A stretch of DNA of 64,000 nt from Yoonia sp. F2084L (GCF_023015625.1 NZ_JALKAH010000001.1:620001-684000); one strand, 5' to 3'; shown: positions 23,136 to 32,080, counted from the first letter of the stretch. Program-made: numbers and translations. Notes: generated by a model from the sequence alone, not told the origin.

Positions 23136-24536
23136 TCAGCTTTCCATTATCGCCACAGGATTCCCAAGCAAGGCATTCATATCATCAAGCGCTTGTAGAT
23201 AACGCGGCTCTGCCACGCAGGTTGTCGCCGCCAGACGCACCGCATTCGGGGCCCGTTGGTCCGACAAAACGAATTCATCCGCCGGTCGCACCGATATCCC
23301 CTTGCGCTCGCAAGCCAAGGCAAAGCTAGACGCCCGCCAGCCTTGCGGCAGTTGCAACCACAAGAACGGCGCATCTTCGCGCCAACGCAGGTCCCATCCA
23401 CCCAGCCGGTTCACCGCCAGCCGGACGCGTTCTGCTGTATGTGCAATCACCTTATCCTTTACGCGACCCGCATCGCCAGACGCCATCAGATCAGAACAAA
23501 CATCCAACATCGGCTGGGCTATCCCATGAAAAGAGCTTTGGGCGACCTGCCGCAACTCTTTATACCTGTTCACTGGCGTGACCGCATAGCCAAAGCGCAA
23601 CGCCCCACTGACCCCCTTGGTCAGGGATGAAATGAAATACGATTGCCTTGGTAGGATCGCCCGATAGGCAGGCACCTCTGTCGGCGCGATGCTGTGGCAA
23701 TCATCCTCGATAATTGTCAGGCCAAACCGTTCGGCAAGCGCTGCGATCTCTTTCTTGCGCGCGTAGCTGGTTTTGGTCGTTGTCGGACTATGCACCTCTG
23801 CGGAGGTCAAAAGCACCTGACCACCATGGGTGCGGTAGGCTTCGGCCAATGCCGCCGGAATGATACCCTCGTCGTCCATGGCAACGCCAACAACCTGCGC
23901 ACGCAACAATCGCGCGGCGTGCCTGACACCGGGGTACGCTAACTCTTCCGTCAGGATCACAGGGTGCGCGCCATGCAGTTCGGCTTGCAACGTCAGGATA
24001 ACACAATTCTGTGCCCCGTTCCCCAAAACGACGTGGTGGGCATCAAGGTTTCCAACCCGCACAGGCCCAATCCAATCCACCACCGCTTCACGTGCTTCAA
24101 TGTCGGTGACCGGTGTCGGGTAGTTGATATGCCTGCGCCGATGCGATTGGCCAAGGCGCATCAACGCATCGTCAATCAACAGCCCCTGACCGACATCAGG
24201 CACCCGGCTGCTGCGGAAATCTGCTGTGCTTTCATCGACCAGATGGACAAGCGGCGGTTCAAGCGCTTTTTCCTTGCGTTTTGAACCCGCAACATAGGTG
24301 CCGCGGCCCACTTCCGCGTGCAACCGTCCTTCGTCTGTCAGCAGACTATAGGCCCGTGCCACGGTGCCCGGCGTCACGCCAACGCGGTACGCAAGGTCGC
24401 GTACCGTTGGCAGTTTGGACCCAGCCGCCAAATCACCAGAGGCAATTCCATCACGGATCGCCTGCGCAAGCGCTTTGTACTTCGATTTACCGACATTGGA
24501 GAGGTTCGGCTGCCAAATTGTATCGGATACAATCAT
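23136..24536 (-). CDS. MocR-type (GntR/aminotransferase) transcriptional regulator
   Basis: 466 residues. The N-terminal GntR winged helix (KLPTVRDLAYRVGVTPGTVARAY) is fused to a fold-type I aminotransferase domain with PLP lysine K307 (SSLTKGVSG) and cofactor aspartate in IIEDDC. MocR proteins respond to PLP or amino compounds and usually control a divergent neighbour. Start chosen at ATG 24536 (GGG 8 bases upstream); ATGs at 24551 and 24569 are alternatives. Repeats of TTGTATC lie in and around its first codons and in the gap to the divergent DUF1127 gene, suggesting its own operators. Confidence 0.92.
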   Translation of the reverse strand: MIVSDTIWQPNLSNVGKSKYKALAQAIRDGIASGDLAAGSKLPTVRDLAYRVGVTPGTVARAYSLLTDEGRLHAEVGRGTYVAGSKRKEKALEPPLVHLVDESTADFRSSRVPDVGQGLLIDDALMRLGQSHRRRHINYPTPVTDIEAREAVVDWIGPVRVGNLDAHHVVLGNGAQNCVILTLQAELHGAHPVILTEELAYPGVRHAARLLRAQVVGVAMDDEGIIPAALAEAYRTHGGQVLLTSAEVHSPTTTKTSYARKKEIAALAERFGLTIIEDDCHSIAPTEVPAYRAILPRQSYFISSLTKGVSGALRFGYAVTPVNRYKELRQVAQSSFHGIAQPMLDVCSDLMASGDAGRVKDKVIAHTAERVRLAVNRLGGWDLRWREDAPFLWLQLPQGWRASSFALACERKGISVRPADEFVLSDQRAPNAVRLAATTCVAEPRYLQALDDMNALLGNPVAIMES

Positions 24537-24606
24537 TTCATAGACCCGCATCAAAACACTTTGTATCAATAAGTCATAGCATTTCGCTATATTGTGTCAA
24601 TACAAT
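24517..24606. promoter_or_regulatory. Repeated TTGTATC operator elements between MocR and DUF1127 genes
   Basis: ATTGTATC-G-GATACAAT (24517-24533) is a perfect palindrome covering MocR codons 2-7. TTGTATC recurs at 24561-24567, and ATTGTGTCAATACAAT (24591-24606) is a second near-palindrome just before the DUF1127 ribosome-binding site. Confidence 0.6.
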
Positions 24607-24621
24607 TTAAGGAGTTGTCCC

Positions 24622-24849
24622 ATGTCACACGCGCTCCACACCGCGCATCTGAATGCACTGAACGCCCAAGCGAACCTGCCACTTGTTGCAGACCTGGCGG
24701 TCAAATTCGCAGTCGCTGTGACACTTTGGGACACGCGTCGCAAAACGCGACATGCGCTTAGATCGCTCGAGGCGCATTTGCTTCACGACATCGGTTTGGA
24801 TCGTCTCTCTGCCCAAGCAGAGGCCTCAAAACCGTTCTGGCAGGATTAA
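24622..24849 (+). CDS. DUF1127 (YjiS-like) small protein, 75 aa
   Basis: 75 residues with the C-terminal DUF1127 signature: an arginine-rich helix (DTRRKTRHALRSL) followed by HLLHDIGLDRLSAQAE. DUF1127 proteins are small, basic and in some alphaproteobacteria linked to RNA turnover, phosphate or stress responses. AAGGAG lies 7 bases before ATG 24622. It is divergent from the MocR gene across a 85-base gap full of related repeats, so it is a likely MocR target. A strong terminator follows. Confidence 0.85.
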   Translation: MSHALHTAHLNALNAQANLPLVADLAVKFAVAVTLWDTRRKTRHALRSLEAHLLHDIGLDRLSAQAEASKPFWQD

Positions 24850-24872
24850 TCCCCTCCTGCCTCTTCCTGACT

Positions 24873-24899
24873 GGGCCGGACCTGTTCCGGCCCCTTTTT
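24873..24899 (+). terminator. Rho-independent terminator after DUF1127 gene
   Basis: GGGCCGGA (24873-24880) pairs with TCCGGCCC (24886-24893), then CTTTTT. Confidence 0.9.
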
Positions 24900-25317
24900 A
24901 TGATGGGGGGATAGAATAAGTCAGTGATGCGCGTGCCACCGGGGCCGTCTGGCCGTCACTGAAAATCATTGCATCGCCAACAGCCAGAACACGACCCAGT
25001 TTTAACAACCGCGTTTCACACAAAAGATCAGTACCGGCCGCAGGTTTGCGCATGAAATCAATGGAACAATTCGTCGTCACCGCCAAGGCAACCGGCCCGA
25101 TACGTGCCAGAATGGCCAGATACATGCCCACATCAGCAAGTGCGAAAATCGACGGACCAGAGACGGTGTTGCCCGGCCTCAAATGATGATCACGCACGTT
25201 AAGCCGCATCGACACCCCATCTTCTGTCAGTTTTTCAACAGTAAAGTCATTGCCCAACTGCGGGAAATGCTGCGCGACGAACGCCTCCAGCCCCGCGATA
25301 TCCATCTTTGGTTCCAT
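24898..25317 (-). CDS. PaaI-type hotdog-fold thioesterase
   Basis: 139 residues with the hotdog core LRPGNTVSGPSIFALADVGMYLAIL and the NCSIDFMRKPAAG strand typical of acyl-CoA thioesterases. The substrate is unknown. The frame extends upstream to 25533, but that part overlaps the divergent enoyl-CoA hydratase gene; ATG 25317 has GGGAC just upstream. It shares a 52-base gap with the divergent hydratase, so both may handle acyl-CoA metabolism. Confidence 0.85.
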   Translation of the reverse strand: MEPKMDIAGLEAFVAQHFPQLGNDFTVEKLTEDGVSMRLNVRDHHLRPGNTVSGPSIFALADVGMYLAILARIGPVALAVTTNCSIDFMRKPAAGTDLLCETRLLKLGRVLAVGDAMIFSDGQTAPVARASLTYSIPPS

Positions 25318-25369
25318 CTTGTCCCGCTCTGCACTAGCTTTGCACCCAAGCAACACCGAAAGGGCCGAA

Positions 25370-26152
25370 ATGACAATCCTGCTTCGTGAAGACAGCGACC
25401 ACATCGCAACCCTGACGATGAACGCGCCTGAACGGTTGAACGCGCTGTCTGATGATATGCTCGCCGCATTGCACGATAGCTTTGACGATATCGCAGATGA
25501 TGACACCGTGCGCGCCGTCATTTTGTGCGGCACAGGTAAGGCGTTTTGTGCAGGTCATGATCTGAAAGAGATGCAAGCCGGACGGCAGGCCCCTGATGGT
25601 GGTGCCGCGTATTTCAAGGACCTGTTTGATCGGTGTGCTGCTATGATGCAACGCATTCAAACCATGCCGCAGCCTGTGATCGCCCAAGTGCACGGCATCG
25701 CAACGGCGGCGGGGTGTCAACTGGTCGCAACCTGCGACTTGGCGATTGCCGATGATGAGACCCGTTTTGGGGTCAATGGCGTCAACATCGGGCTATTCTG
25801 CTCGACCCCGATGGTGGCCCTGACGCGGAACATCCATCGCAAAGCTGCGTTTGAAATGCTCACAACGGGCCGCTTTATCAGTGCGCGCGAAGCACAAGAA
25901 TTGGGGCTGATCAACCGCGCTGTTCACACGGACGCCCTGCCCCGCGAAACAGCAGAGATCGCCCAAAGCATCGCCGGCAAATTGCCTGCAGCCGTAAAAA
26001 TCGGCAAGCAAGCGTTCTACACCCAGGCACAAATGACGACCGCCGAGGCCTATGCCTATACAGGCGACATCATGGTGCAAAACATGCTGGTGGACGACAC
26101 CAACGAAGGCATCAGTGCATTCCTTGAAAAGCGGGCGCCCGACTGGTCCTGA
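25370..26152 (+). CDS. Enoyl-CoA hydratase/isomerase family protein
   Basis: 260 residues of the crotonase superfamily: oxyanion-hole segment GKAFCAGHDLKEM and the second one IATAAGCQLVATCDLAIA. The catalytic Glu positions are not both evident; the region NIGLFCSTPMVALTR resembles the mitochondrial ECHDC3-type branch rather than classic FadB-like hydratases. Start at ATG 25370 with AAAGGG upstream. Divergent from the thioesterase gene and convergent with the M32 peptidase gene. Confidence 0.88.
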   Translation: MTILLREDSDHIATLTMNAPERLNALSDDMLAALHDSFDDIADDDTVRAVILCGTGKAFCAGHDLKEMQAGRQAPDGGAAYFKDLFDRCAAMMQRIQTMPQPVIAQVHGIATAAGCQLVATCDLAIADDETRFGVNGVNIGLFCSTPMVALTRNIHRKAAFEMLTTGRFISAREAQELGLINRAVHTDALPRETAEIAQSIAGKLPAAVKIGKQAFYTQAQMTTAEAYAYTGDIMVQNMLVDDTNEGISAFLEKRAPDWS

Positions 26153-26196
26153 ACTTTCTTCGTCCAATCAAACTTCCGCCGGAGGCAATCCCGCCC

Positions 26197-27666
26197 TTAC
26201 AACCCATAAATGCCGTTGAATTTGTCCTCAAGATAATCCAAAAGCGGCCCCTCTGTCGGTGCGCTACCGGTTGCATGGGCAATCGTCTGAACCGGTGTCC
26301 GCAAACCGCCAAACTGCTGCACATTCGCGCGCAACCAGCCGGTTGCCTTTGATGTATCGCCCCGCGCCAGATCATCATCAAGACCCGGCACCGCCCCGCG
26401 CAACGCCTCGTGCAGACATCCCGCATAGACATTGCCCAAGGTGTATGTGGGGAAATAGCCAAACAGTCCTTCTGACCAATGCACATCCTGCAAAACGCCG
26501 TTGGAAGGCTTATCAACAGCATAGCCAAAGTCCGCAGCAAACCTATCATTCCACGCCGCCTCAAGATCAGTCACGGCCAAATCACCCGACATCAGCGCCC
26601 GCTCCAGATCAAAGCGCAGCAACACATGCAGATTATATTGCACCTCATCGGCTTCGGTCCGAATGAAACAATCGCTGACACGGTTTACCGTGGCGTAAAA
26701 CGCATCCTCATCCGCAATCCCGAAATCGCCAAACTGGTCGCGCATCTGGCCGTAAAGCCAGCCGGTAAACGCACGGCTACGACCCAGCTGATTTTCATAA
26801 ATCCGGCTTTGGCTTTCATGCACGCCCATCGACACCCCCGCCCCCAGCGGGGTTAGCAAATGCTGCGGATCAATGCTTTGTTCATAGGCGGCATGACCGA
26901 CCTCATGGATTGTCGAGTAAAAGCAGTTGAACGGGTCGACCGCGTTGGTACGGGTGGTGATCCGCACATCCAGTCCGGAGCCGGACGAAAACGGATGCAC
27001 CGCCTTATCAATCCGGCCACTTTCCAGCGCATAACCAAAGGCCAGTGCCAGCTTCTTTGACAATGCGAGTTGACCCGTCTCATCAAATGTACCTGACAAG
27101 GCCGCAGGTGCGGGTCGCTCTAGAATTGCGGCACGTAGGGCCACCAGACGTGGACGCAGTGCGGCGAACATCGCACTTAGGCTTTCACCTGTCGCACCCG
27201 GTTCATAGTCATCCAGCAGCGCGTCATAAGGATCACTATTGCCCGCAATCGCGGCCGCCTCTTCGCGCCGCAGATCAACGACCTTTTGCAGCATCGGCAA
27301 GAACCCGGCAACATCTTCGTCCGCGCGTGATTGTGCCCAGACCCGGTGCGCCAGCGATGTGGTTTTCGCCAGTTCGGCTGCCAATGCGGCAGGGACTTTC
27401 GCCGTGCGCTCATAGCTGCGTTTGATGTGGCGCAGATTGGCGGCAGCGACGTCATCGGCGGCCTTTGCCGTCTGCAACCATTCCGCTACACGCGGATCAA
27501 TTCGGCGGGCATGAAGGATATTGGCCATTGCGCCATGCTCTTCGGCGCGTTGCGGTGTGGCACCTTCAGGCATCACGGTTTCCTGATCCCAACCCAGACG
27601 ACCGGCGACCTGCCCGAGCGCTTCGGTCTCGCGCTGGAACGCCATCAATTCGGAATACGCTGTCAT
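26197..27666 (-). CDS. M32 family metallocarboxypeptidase
   Basis: 489 residues, matching thermostable carboxypeptidase Taq-type enzymes that remove C-terminal residues from peptides. Zinc motif HEVGH at 254-258, followed by HESQSRIYENQLGRS, the second conserved M32 block. No signal peptide, so cytoplasmic. It starts 4 bases downstream of the ctaA stop and is probably in the same transcript. Confidence 0.95.
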   Translation of the reverse strand: MTAYSELMAFQRETEALGQVAGRLGWDQETVMPEGATPQRAEEHGAMANILHARRIDPRVAEWLQTAKAADDVAAANLRHIKRSYERTAKVPAALAAELAKTTSLAHRVWAQSRADEDVAGFLPMLQKVVDLRREEAAAIAGNSDPYDALLDDYEPGATGESLSAMFAALRPRLVALRAAILERPAPAALSGTFDETGQLALSKKLALAFGYALESGRIDKAVHPFSSGSGLDVRITTRTNAVDPFNCFYSTIHEVGHAAYEQSIDPQHLLTPLGAGVSMGVHESQSRIYENQLGRSRAFTGWLYGQMRDQFGDFGIADEDAFYATVNRVSDCFIRTEADEVQYNLHVLLRFDLERALMSGDLAVTDLEAAWNDRFAADFGYAVDKPSNGVLQDVHWSEGLFGYFPTYTLGNVYAGCLHEALRGAVPGLDDDLARGDTSKATGWLRANVQQFGGLRTPVQTIAHATGSAPTEGPLLDYLEDKFNGIYGL

Positions 27667-27669
27667 GGC

Positions 27670-28806
27670 TCAGGCCCCTTTGATTGATTGCGGAACAGGA
27701 TATTGTGCCACAAAGCGCGCCCGCAGGATCAGCGCCCACAGGATGACGGCCCCCAGTTGATGCACAATCGCGATCTGCCAAGGTGCTGAATAAATCACTG
27801 TGACGATCCCTAAAACGACCTGCAGCAGCATCACCGCCATCACCGCATTAAAGATGAACCTTGTGTTTGTATTGGCCGACTTACGCGCACGCATCCACAC
27901 GAAAATGGCAAAGAGAAACAGGATGTACCCCGCCATGCGGTGCATGAATTGAACTAGCCCTGCATCCTCGAAGAAGTTCCGCCAGATAGGGGTCAGCGAC
28001 AACGGCTCGGGCGGTAAGAACCCACCGGCCATCAACGGCCAATCGGGGAACGCTCGGCCCGCGTCAATGCCAGCGACCAATGCGCCCAGAACGATCTGCA
28101 AAAATGCAAACCCAACCAACACAGAGCCCAAACGGGCCAACCCGGCATCGCCGCTGCGCCGCGCCTGCAACAGATCGGCCTGACTGCGCCCCAATTGATA
28201 GACATACCATGCGATGAAGCCGAAGATCACGAATGCCAGACCCAGATGGGTGGCAAGCCTGTAAGAGGCGACGTCCAACATCCCCTCTTCAAGTCCGGAT
28301 GACACCATCCACCAGCCGATAAAACCTTGCAGACCGCCCAACGCGCCGATGAACAAAAGCTTGGGCGTCCAGCCTGCCGGGATCTTGCGTGTTGCCGCAA
28401 AAAAGACAAAACCCGCAGCCCAGACAAGGCCGATGAACCGGCCTAGCTGCCTGTGGCCCCACTCCCACCAATAGATCACCTTGAACTCGGCCATGGTCAT
28501 GCCCTTGTTCTGCAACTGGTATTCGGGGATCGCGCGGTACTTGTCGAACTCTTCTGTCCAGGCTGCCTCGGACATCGGCGGCATCGCACCTGTCACTGGC
28601 TTCCATTCGGTAATCGACAGGCCACTATCGGTGAGGCGGGTCAGACCACCTACGACGATCATCACAACGACTAGCGCAAAAAGCGCCATCAGCCAGCCGC
28701 GGATCAACCCGCGCGCTCCGTGGCCGGCACGATCAATCCCGCCGGGGGCCGCAACCTGTTTGGGGGTGTCGCCGACGTCCTCAAAAATACTGCGTTTCGT
28801 CGCCAT
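27670..28806 (-). CDS. ctaA: Heme A synthase (COX15/CtaA type 2)
   Basis: Integral membrane enzyme that oxidises the C8 methyl of heme O to give heme A for aa3-type cytochrome oxidase. 378 residues with about eight hydrophobic spans. The family signature GGLTRLTDSGLSITEWKP follows span 1, and histidines in WEWGHRQLGR and in the second half (FMHRMAGY, VHQLGAV) fit the heme ligands. GGAGG lies 6 bases before the ATG. Confidence 0.96.
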   Translation of the reverse strand: MATKRSIFEDVGDTPKQVAAPGGIDRAGHGARGLIRGWLMALFALVVVMIVVGGLTRLTDSGLSITEWKPVTGAMPPMSEAAWTEEFDKYRAIPEYQLQNKGMTMAEFKVIYWWEWGHRQLGRFIGLVWAAGFVFFAATRKIPAGWTPKLLFIGALGGLQGFIGWWMVSSGLEEGMLDVASYRLATHLGLAFVIFGFIAWYVYQLGRSQADLLQARRSGDAGLARLGSVLVGFAFLQIVLGALVAGIDAGRAFPDWPLMAGGFLPPEPLSLTPIWRNFFEDAGLVQFMHRMAGYILFLFAIFVWMRARKSANTNTRFIFNAVMAVMLLQVVLGIVTVIYSAPWQIAIVHQLGAVILWALILRARFVAQYPVPQSIKGA

Positions 28807-28879
28807 GCTTGGCCTCCGCTTGGTGTTAGCAGTTACCTAAAACCCGAAGCTGCCAATCGCAAGCGTCAGGGTGCCACAT

Positions 28880-28905
28880 GTAAGGTGGATCATGATCCAC
28901 CTTAC
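28880..28905. repeat. 26-bp perfect palindrome downstream of trmJ
   Basis: GTAAGGTGGATCA (28880-28892) is followed directly by its exact reverse complement (28893-28905). It lies 7 bases beyond the trmJ stop and 74 bases upstream of ctaA, without a T-run on the minus strand. It could be a transcript-end hairpin or a dimeric protein-binding site for ctaA. Confidence 0.75.
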
Positions 28906-28911
28906 GCGCCA

Positions 28912-29652
28912 TCAACCGCGTTCTTTCCAGCGCACCATCTGGCGCATCATCCCGTGCAGCATTTGCACATCGGCGCGGGTCATCGGCATGCGTGACCACA
29001 TATTGCGCAGGTTCATCTTCATGTTATCGGCCTTGTGGTCTGGATAAAAGAACCCCGCATCCTCAAGCCGCTGCTCATAATGCTCACTCAGCTTTTCCAC
29101 CTCAATCTGCACGGCCCAATCGCCTGCGGCATCTACCCGCTCAGGTGCCATCTCAACCGCCTCGCGCCGCCACTCATAGCCCGTCAGCAACACGCATTGG
29201 GCAAGGTTCAAAGACGGAAACTCTGGGTTGACCGGAACAGAGATGATCGCGTTTGCCCGCGCAATATCATCGTTCTCCATGCCCGCGCGTTCAGGGCCAA
29301 ACATGACCGCAACCTTCTGGCCTTGCGCAATGCGCGCGCGCGCATCCTGCATCGCAGCCTCTGGCGTCAGCACAAGCTTGGTCAGGCCACGCGGGCGCGC
29401 AGTGGTTGCATAGACATAATCACAATCGGCAATCGCCCCTTGGGTATTTTCAAATATCTGGGCCTCGTCCAGCAACCGCCCTGCCCCGCTGGCCATCGCG
29501 ACCGCTTTCTGGTTCGGCCATCCGTCTCGCGGCGCAATAATCCGCATCCGGTCAAGGCCAAAGTTCCACATCGCCCGCGCGGCTGCGCCAATGTTTTCGC
29601 CCATCTGCGGACGGATCAAAACAAACGCAGGTTGAAGCTGGGTGCTTGGCAT
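28912..29652 (-). CDS. trmJ: tRNA (cytidine/uridine-2'-O-)-methyltransferase TrmJ
   Basis: SPOUT-family enzyme that 2'-O-methylates position 32 of tRNAs. The knot motifs are present: FVLIRPQMGENIGAAARAM at the start, MFGPERAGMENDDI in the middle and ISVPVNPEFPSLNLAQCVLL near the cofactor pocket. 246 residues from ATG 29652, which has AAAGGA 6 bases upstream; the longer frame to 29727 lacks this. The C-terminal helical tail (MLHGMMRQMVRWKERG) is typical of the TrmJ group. Confidence 0.94.
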   Translation of the reverse strand: MPSTQLQPAFVLIRPQMGENIGAAARAMWNFGLDRMRIIAPRDGWPNQKAVAMASGAGRLLDEAQIFENTQGAIADCDYVYATTARPRGLTKLVLTPEAAMQDARARIAQGQKVAVMFGPERAGMENDDIARANAIISVPVNPEFPSLNLAQCVLLTGYEWRREAVEMAPERVDAAGDWAVQIEVEKLSEHYEQRLEDAGFFYPDHKADNMKMNLRNMWSRMPMTRADVQMLHGMMRQMVRWKERG

Positions 29653-29783
29653 GGGTGTTCCTTTGCAAACTGGCCGCCTGATACGCTGCCATATTTGCCA
29701 AGGCAAGAACCGCAACCCCATAGCCAAGCTGCATTTTCCCCGCTAAAAGCGCCCGAACACTACTAGCAGACCGGAACGCCCCT

Positions 29784-30410
29784 ATGTCGGACGCCCAAGA
29801 TCACCCGCAAATCTATCTGATCACCCCGTCAGAGTGCGACCTGTCCACCTTTCCTGCACAACTCGCCGCCTGTCTGGACAGCACCGAGGTGGGCTGCGTG
29901 CGCCTTGCATTGGGCACAACCGATGAGGCACGCATCGCCAAAGCCGCTGACGCCTTGCGCGAGGTCACCCACGCACGCGATGTTGCCTTGGTCATCGACA
30001 GTCATCTGCAATTGGTCGAACGGCTTGGACTAGATGGCGTGCATCTGACAGATGGCGCGCGTTCCATTCGCCAAGTTCGCAAGGACCTTGGCGATGATGC
30101 CATTGTCGGGTGTTACTGCACCAACTCGCGCCACGACGGGATGACCGCTGGCGAACTGGGCGCTGATTACGTGAGTTTCGGCCCCGTCGGAGAGACCGCA
30201 TTGGGCGACGGGCGCAAAGCGGAGCTGGAGCTTTTCGAGTGGTGGTCCATGATGATCGAGGTTCCGGTGGTTGCAGAAGGTGCGCTGAACGCTGATTTGA
30301 TCCGCATGCTGGCACCGCACACCGATTTCTTTGGGATTGGCGATGAGATTTGGGCAACCGACAAGCCCGCAACAGCGCTTGGTGACCTACGCCGAGCGAT
30401 GTTGGGTTAG
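29784..30410 (+). CDS. Thiamine phosphate synthase-like protein (ThiE/TenI fold)
   Basis: 208 residues with the TIM-barrel pattern of ThiE/TenI: LGLDGVHLTDG, DYVSFGPV, VPVVAEGALN, GIGDEIW. Several ThiE substrate residues are not kept: the QLRxK strand reads VRLALGTT, the following ND is replaced (VIDSH), and the TxTK loop after the glycine-proline turn reads GETALGDG. It is therefore more likely a divergent or TenI-like member than a normal thiamine phosphate synthase. It overlaps the convergent acyltransferase gene by 24 bases. Confidence 0.75.
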   Translation: MSDAQDHPQIYLITPSECDLSTFPAQLAACLDSTEVGCVRLALGTTDEARIAKAADALREVTHARDVALVIDSHLQLVERLGLDGVHLTDGARSIRQVRKDLGDDAIVGCYCTNSRHDGMTAGELGADYVSFGPVGETALGDGRKAELELFEWWSMMIEVPVVAEGALNADLIRMLAPHTDFFGIGDEIWATDKPATALGDLRRAMLG

Positions 30411-31217
30411 GCCACCGCGCACCTGATCTTCCATCGCTTTCGCCAAAGTCTTGCGATCCGCGAAATCGGCCACTTTGACTGGGGCGTGATAAATCACATG
30501 CACACGACCCTGCCGTTTTGCAGCAAGCGTGGACAGCAGATGCGGGCCGAACTCCATATCGCCCCACCAGCCGTAAAACCGCGGATCAGTGCCTGTTGGG
30601 GCGATGTAGTTCACCGTTACCGCCTGCATCTGAAGCGTGTCGCGCAACATCGGATCAAAGAAGGCCGCGAAAAGTGCCGGTTTGAACGGCAGCACTTGCA
30701 GGCCATCGGTTGAAGTGCCTTCGGGAAAGAAAAGCAGCTTGTGACCTGCGGCCAAACGATCACGAAACACCATGATCTGACCGCGTACTTCGCTGCGATC
30801 ACGTTGGATAAACACGGTTCCGGTCGCACGGGCCAGCCATCCAATGCCGGGCCAACCTGCAACCTCGGACTTTGACACAAAGTAAATCCGCTTGCGGGCA
30901 TTCAGCGCAAAGATATCCAGCCACGAGGCATGATTGGCGACCACCGCACCTGCGCCTTGCATCGGTGCTCCTTGGGTCGTGTAGCGTATGCCCAGAATGA
31001 TAAAAGCCACGCGGCAAACCCATTGGGTGATGAACGGTGTCACCGGGCGGCGCAGCCCGCAGATCGGACGCTCGAACAATCGGATGGCCAACAAAATCAG
31101 CAAGCCGCCAAACACAACGACGATGAGAGGCACGGCGCGCAGAACGATGCGTATCCAACCGGCGATACCCGGACCAGCCGTTGGTGGGGTCGTTTCGCTA
31201 TACCAAGTGTCACCCAC
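30387..31217 (-). CDS. olsA: Lysophospholipid/lyso-ornithine lipid acyltransferase OlsA
   Basis: PlsC-type 1-acyltransferase, 276 residues. An N-terminal membrane span (VPLIVVVFGGLLILLAI) is followed by HX4D motif NHASWLD and FPEGTS. Immediately downstream of olsB (8-base overlap), it fits OlsA, which adds the second acyl chain to lyso-ornithine lipid; it could also act on lysophosphatidic acid. Ornithine lipids replace phospholipids under phosphate limitation in many alphaproteobacteria. Confidence 0.88.
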   Translation of the reverse strand: MGDTWYSETTPPTAGPGIAGWIRIVLRAVPLIVVVFGGLLILLAIRLFERPICGLRRPVTPFITQWVCRVAFIILGIRYTTQGAPMQGAGAVVANHASWLDIFALNARKRIYFVSKSEVAGWPGIGWLARATGTVFIQRDRSEVRGQIMVFRDRLAAGHKLLFFPEGTSTDGLQVLPFKPALFAAFFDPMLRDTLQMQAVTVNYIAPTGTDPRFYGWWGDMEFGPHLLSTLAAKRQGRVHVIYHAPVKVADFADRKTLAKAMEDQVRGGLTQHRSA

Positions 31218-31989
31218 GCGCGACCCCTTTGGTCAAGAGTGTCTTGTGCAGCGCGCGGATCGCGTCACTTTGCAAAATCAGACAAATGTCGACGGTGTTA
31301 AAGTCATGGTCCACAAATGCACCTTCGCCCACTGTGCCACCCAATCGCAGATAGGCTTTGATCAATGCAGGGATCTGTCGCACCGCAGCGACACGGTCCA
31401 AACTATCGGCGCTGTGTATGTTCATTGGCACTGCTGTGGGGCCTTTGGCCGTGACGCGCAGTGCCGTTGGTGCCAAGTGACGATGATGCAGCAAGCTGAG
31501 CGGTGCGGCCAAAGCACGCACGTCGGTGCCATGAAACGACGCAACACCAAACAGAATTTCGATCTTTCGCGCCGCCGCATATTCGGCCAATGCCGCCCAC
31601 ATATGCAACATCCCCGCCCCGCCACGATAGTCCGGATGCAAGCAAGAACGGCCAAGCTCTAACACAGGTTTGCCACTGTTGCGTAGCAAGGTCAGATCAT
31701 ATTCGTTTTCGCAATAGAACTGACCGGCCTGTTCGGCCATGTGATCCGTCATTAAACGATACACACCAATGACTTGGTCGTCGGGCGCGCGGGCCTCATC
31801 CATGAGCAGCAGGTGGTCGGCGTGGTCATCAAAGGCGTCGCGCTCTCGCCGATTTGCGTGATCAACCATCGGACCATCGGCACCAAGTTCATGCACAAAG
31901 ACCTCATAGCGCAGCCGTTGTGCGGCTATGCGGGCGTCATCCGTGCCCGCGACTATCGTGCGAAATTGAGGGGTATGCAGCAGCGTCAT
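31210..31989 (-). CDS. olsB: L-ornithine N-alpha-acyltransferase OlsB
   Basis: GNAT-fold N-acyltransferase making lyso-ornithine lipid from ornithine and 3-hydroxyacyl-ACP. Recognisable by RLRYEVFVHELG near the start, VIGVYRLMTDHMAEQAG and VLELGRSCLHPDYRGGAGMLHMW. About 259 residues from ATG 31989; ATG 32025 is an alternative and neither has a clear ribosome-binding sequence. First gene of an olsB-olsA pair, with a promoter-like sequence about 90 bases upstream. Confidence 0.92.
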   Translation of the reverse strand: MTLLHTPQFRTIVAGTDDARIAAQRLRYEVFVHELGADGPMVDHANRRERDAFDDHADHLLLMDEARAPDDQVIGVYRLMTDHMAEQAGQFYCENEYDLTLLRNSGKPVLELGRSCLHPDYRGGAGMLHMWAALAEYAAARKIEILFGVASFHGTDVRALAAPLSLLHHRHLAPTALRVTAKGPTAVPMNIHSADSLDRVAAVRQIPALIKAYLRLGGTVGEGAFVDHDFNTVDICLILQSDAIRALHKTLLTKGVARG

Positions 31990-32028
31990 ATCAATTGGTT
32001 TATTTTTCTGGCCGTGCTGCTGCAAACG

Positions 32029-32045
32029 TTAATCACTTGGTAACC
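32029..32045 (+). promoter_or_regulatory. CtrA-like site upstream of olsB
   Basis: TTAA-TCACTTG-GTAACC matches TTAA-N7-TTAAC at 8 of 9 positions, between the predicted olsB promoter and the olsB start. Confidence 0.35.
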
Positions 32046-32080
32046 TTTTTTCGATGGGATCAGTGATAATGATTGACAAA

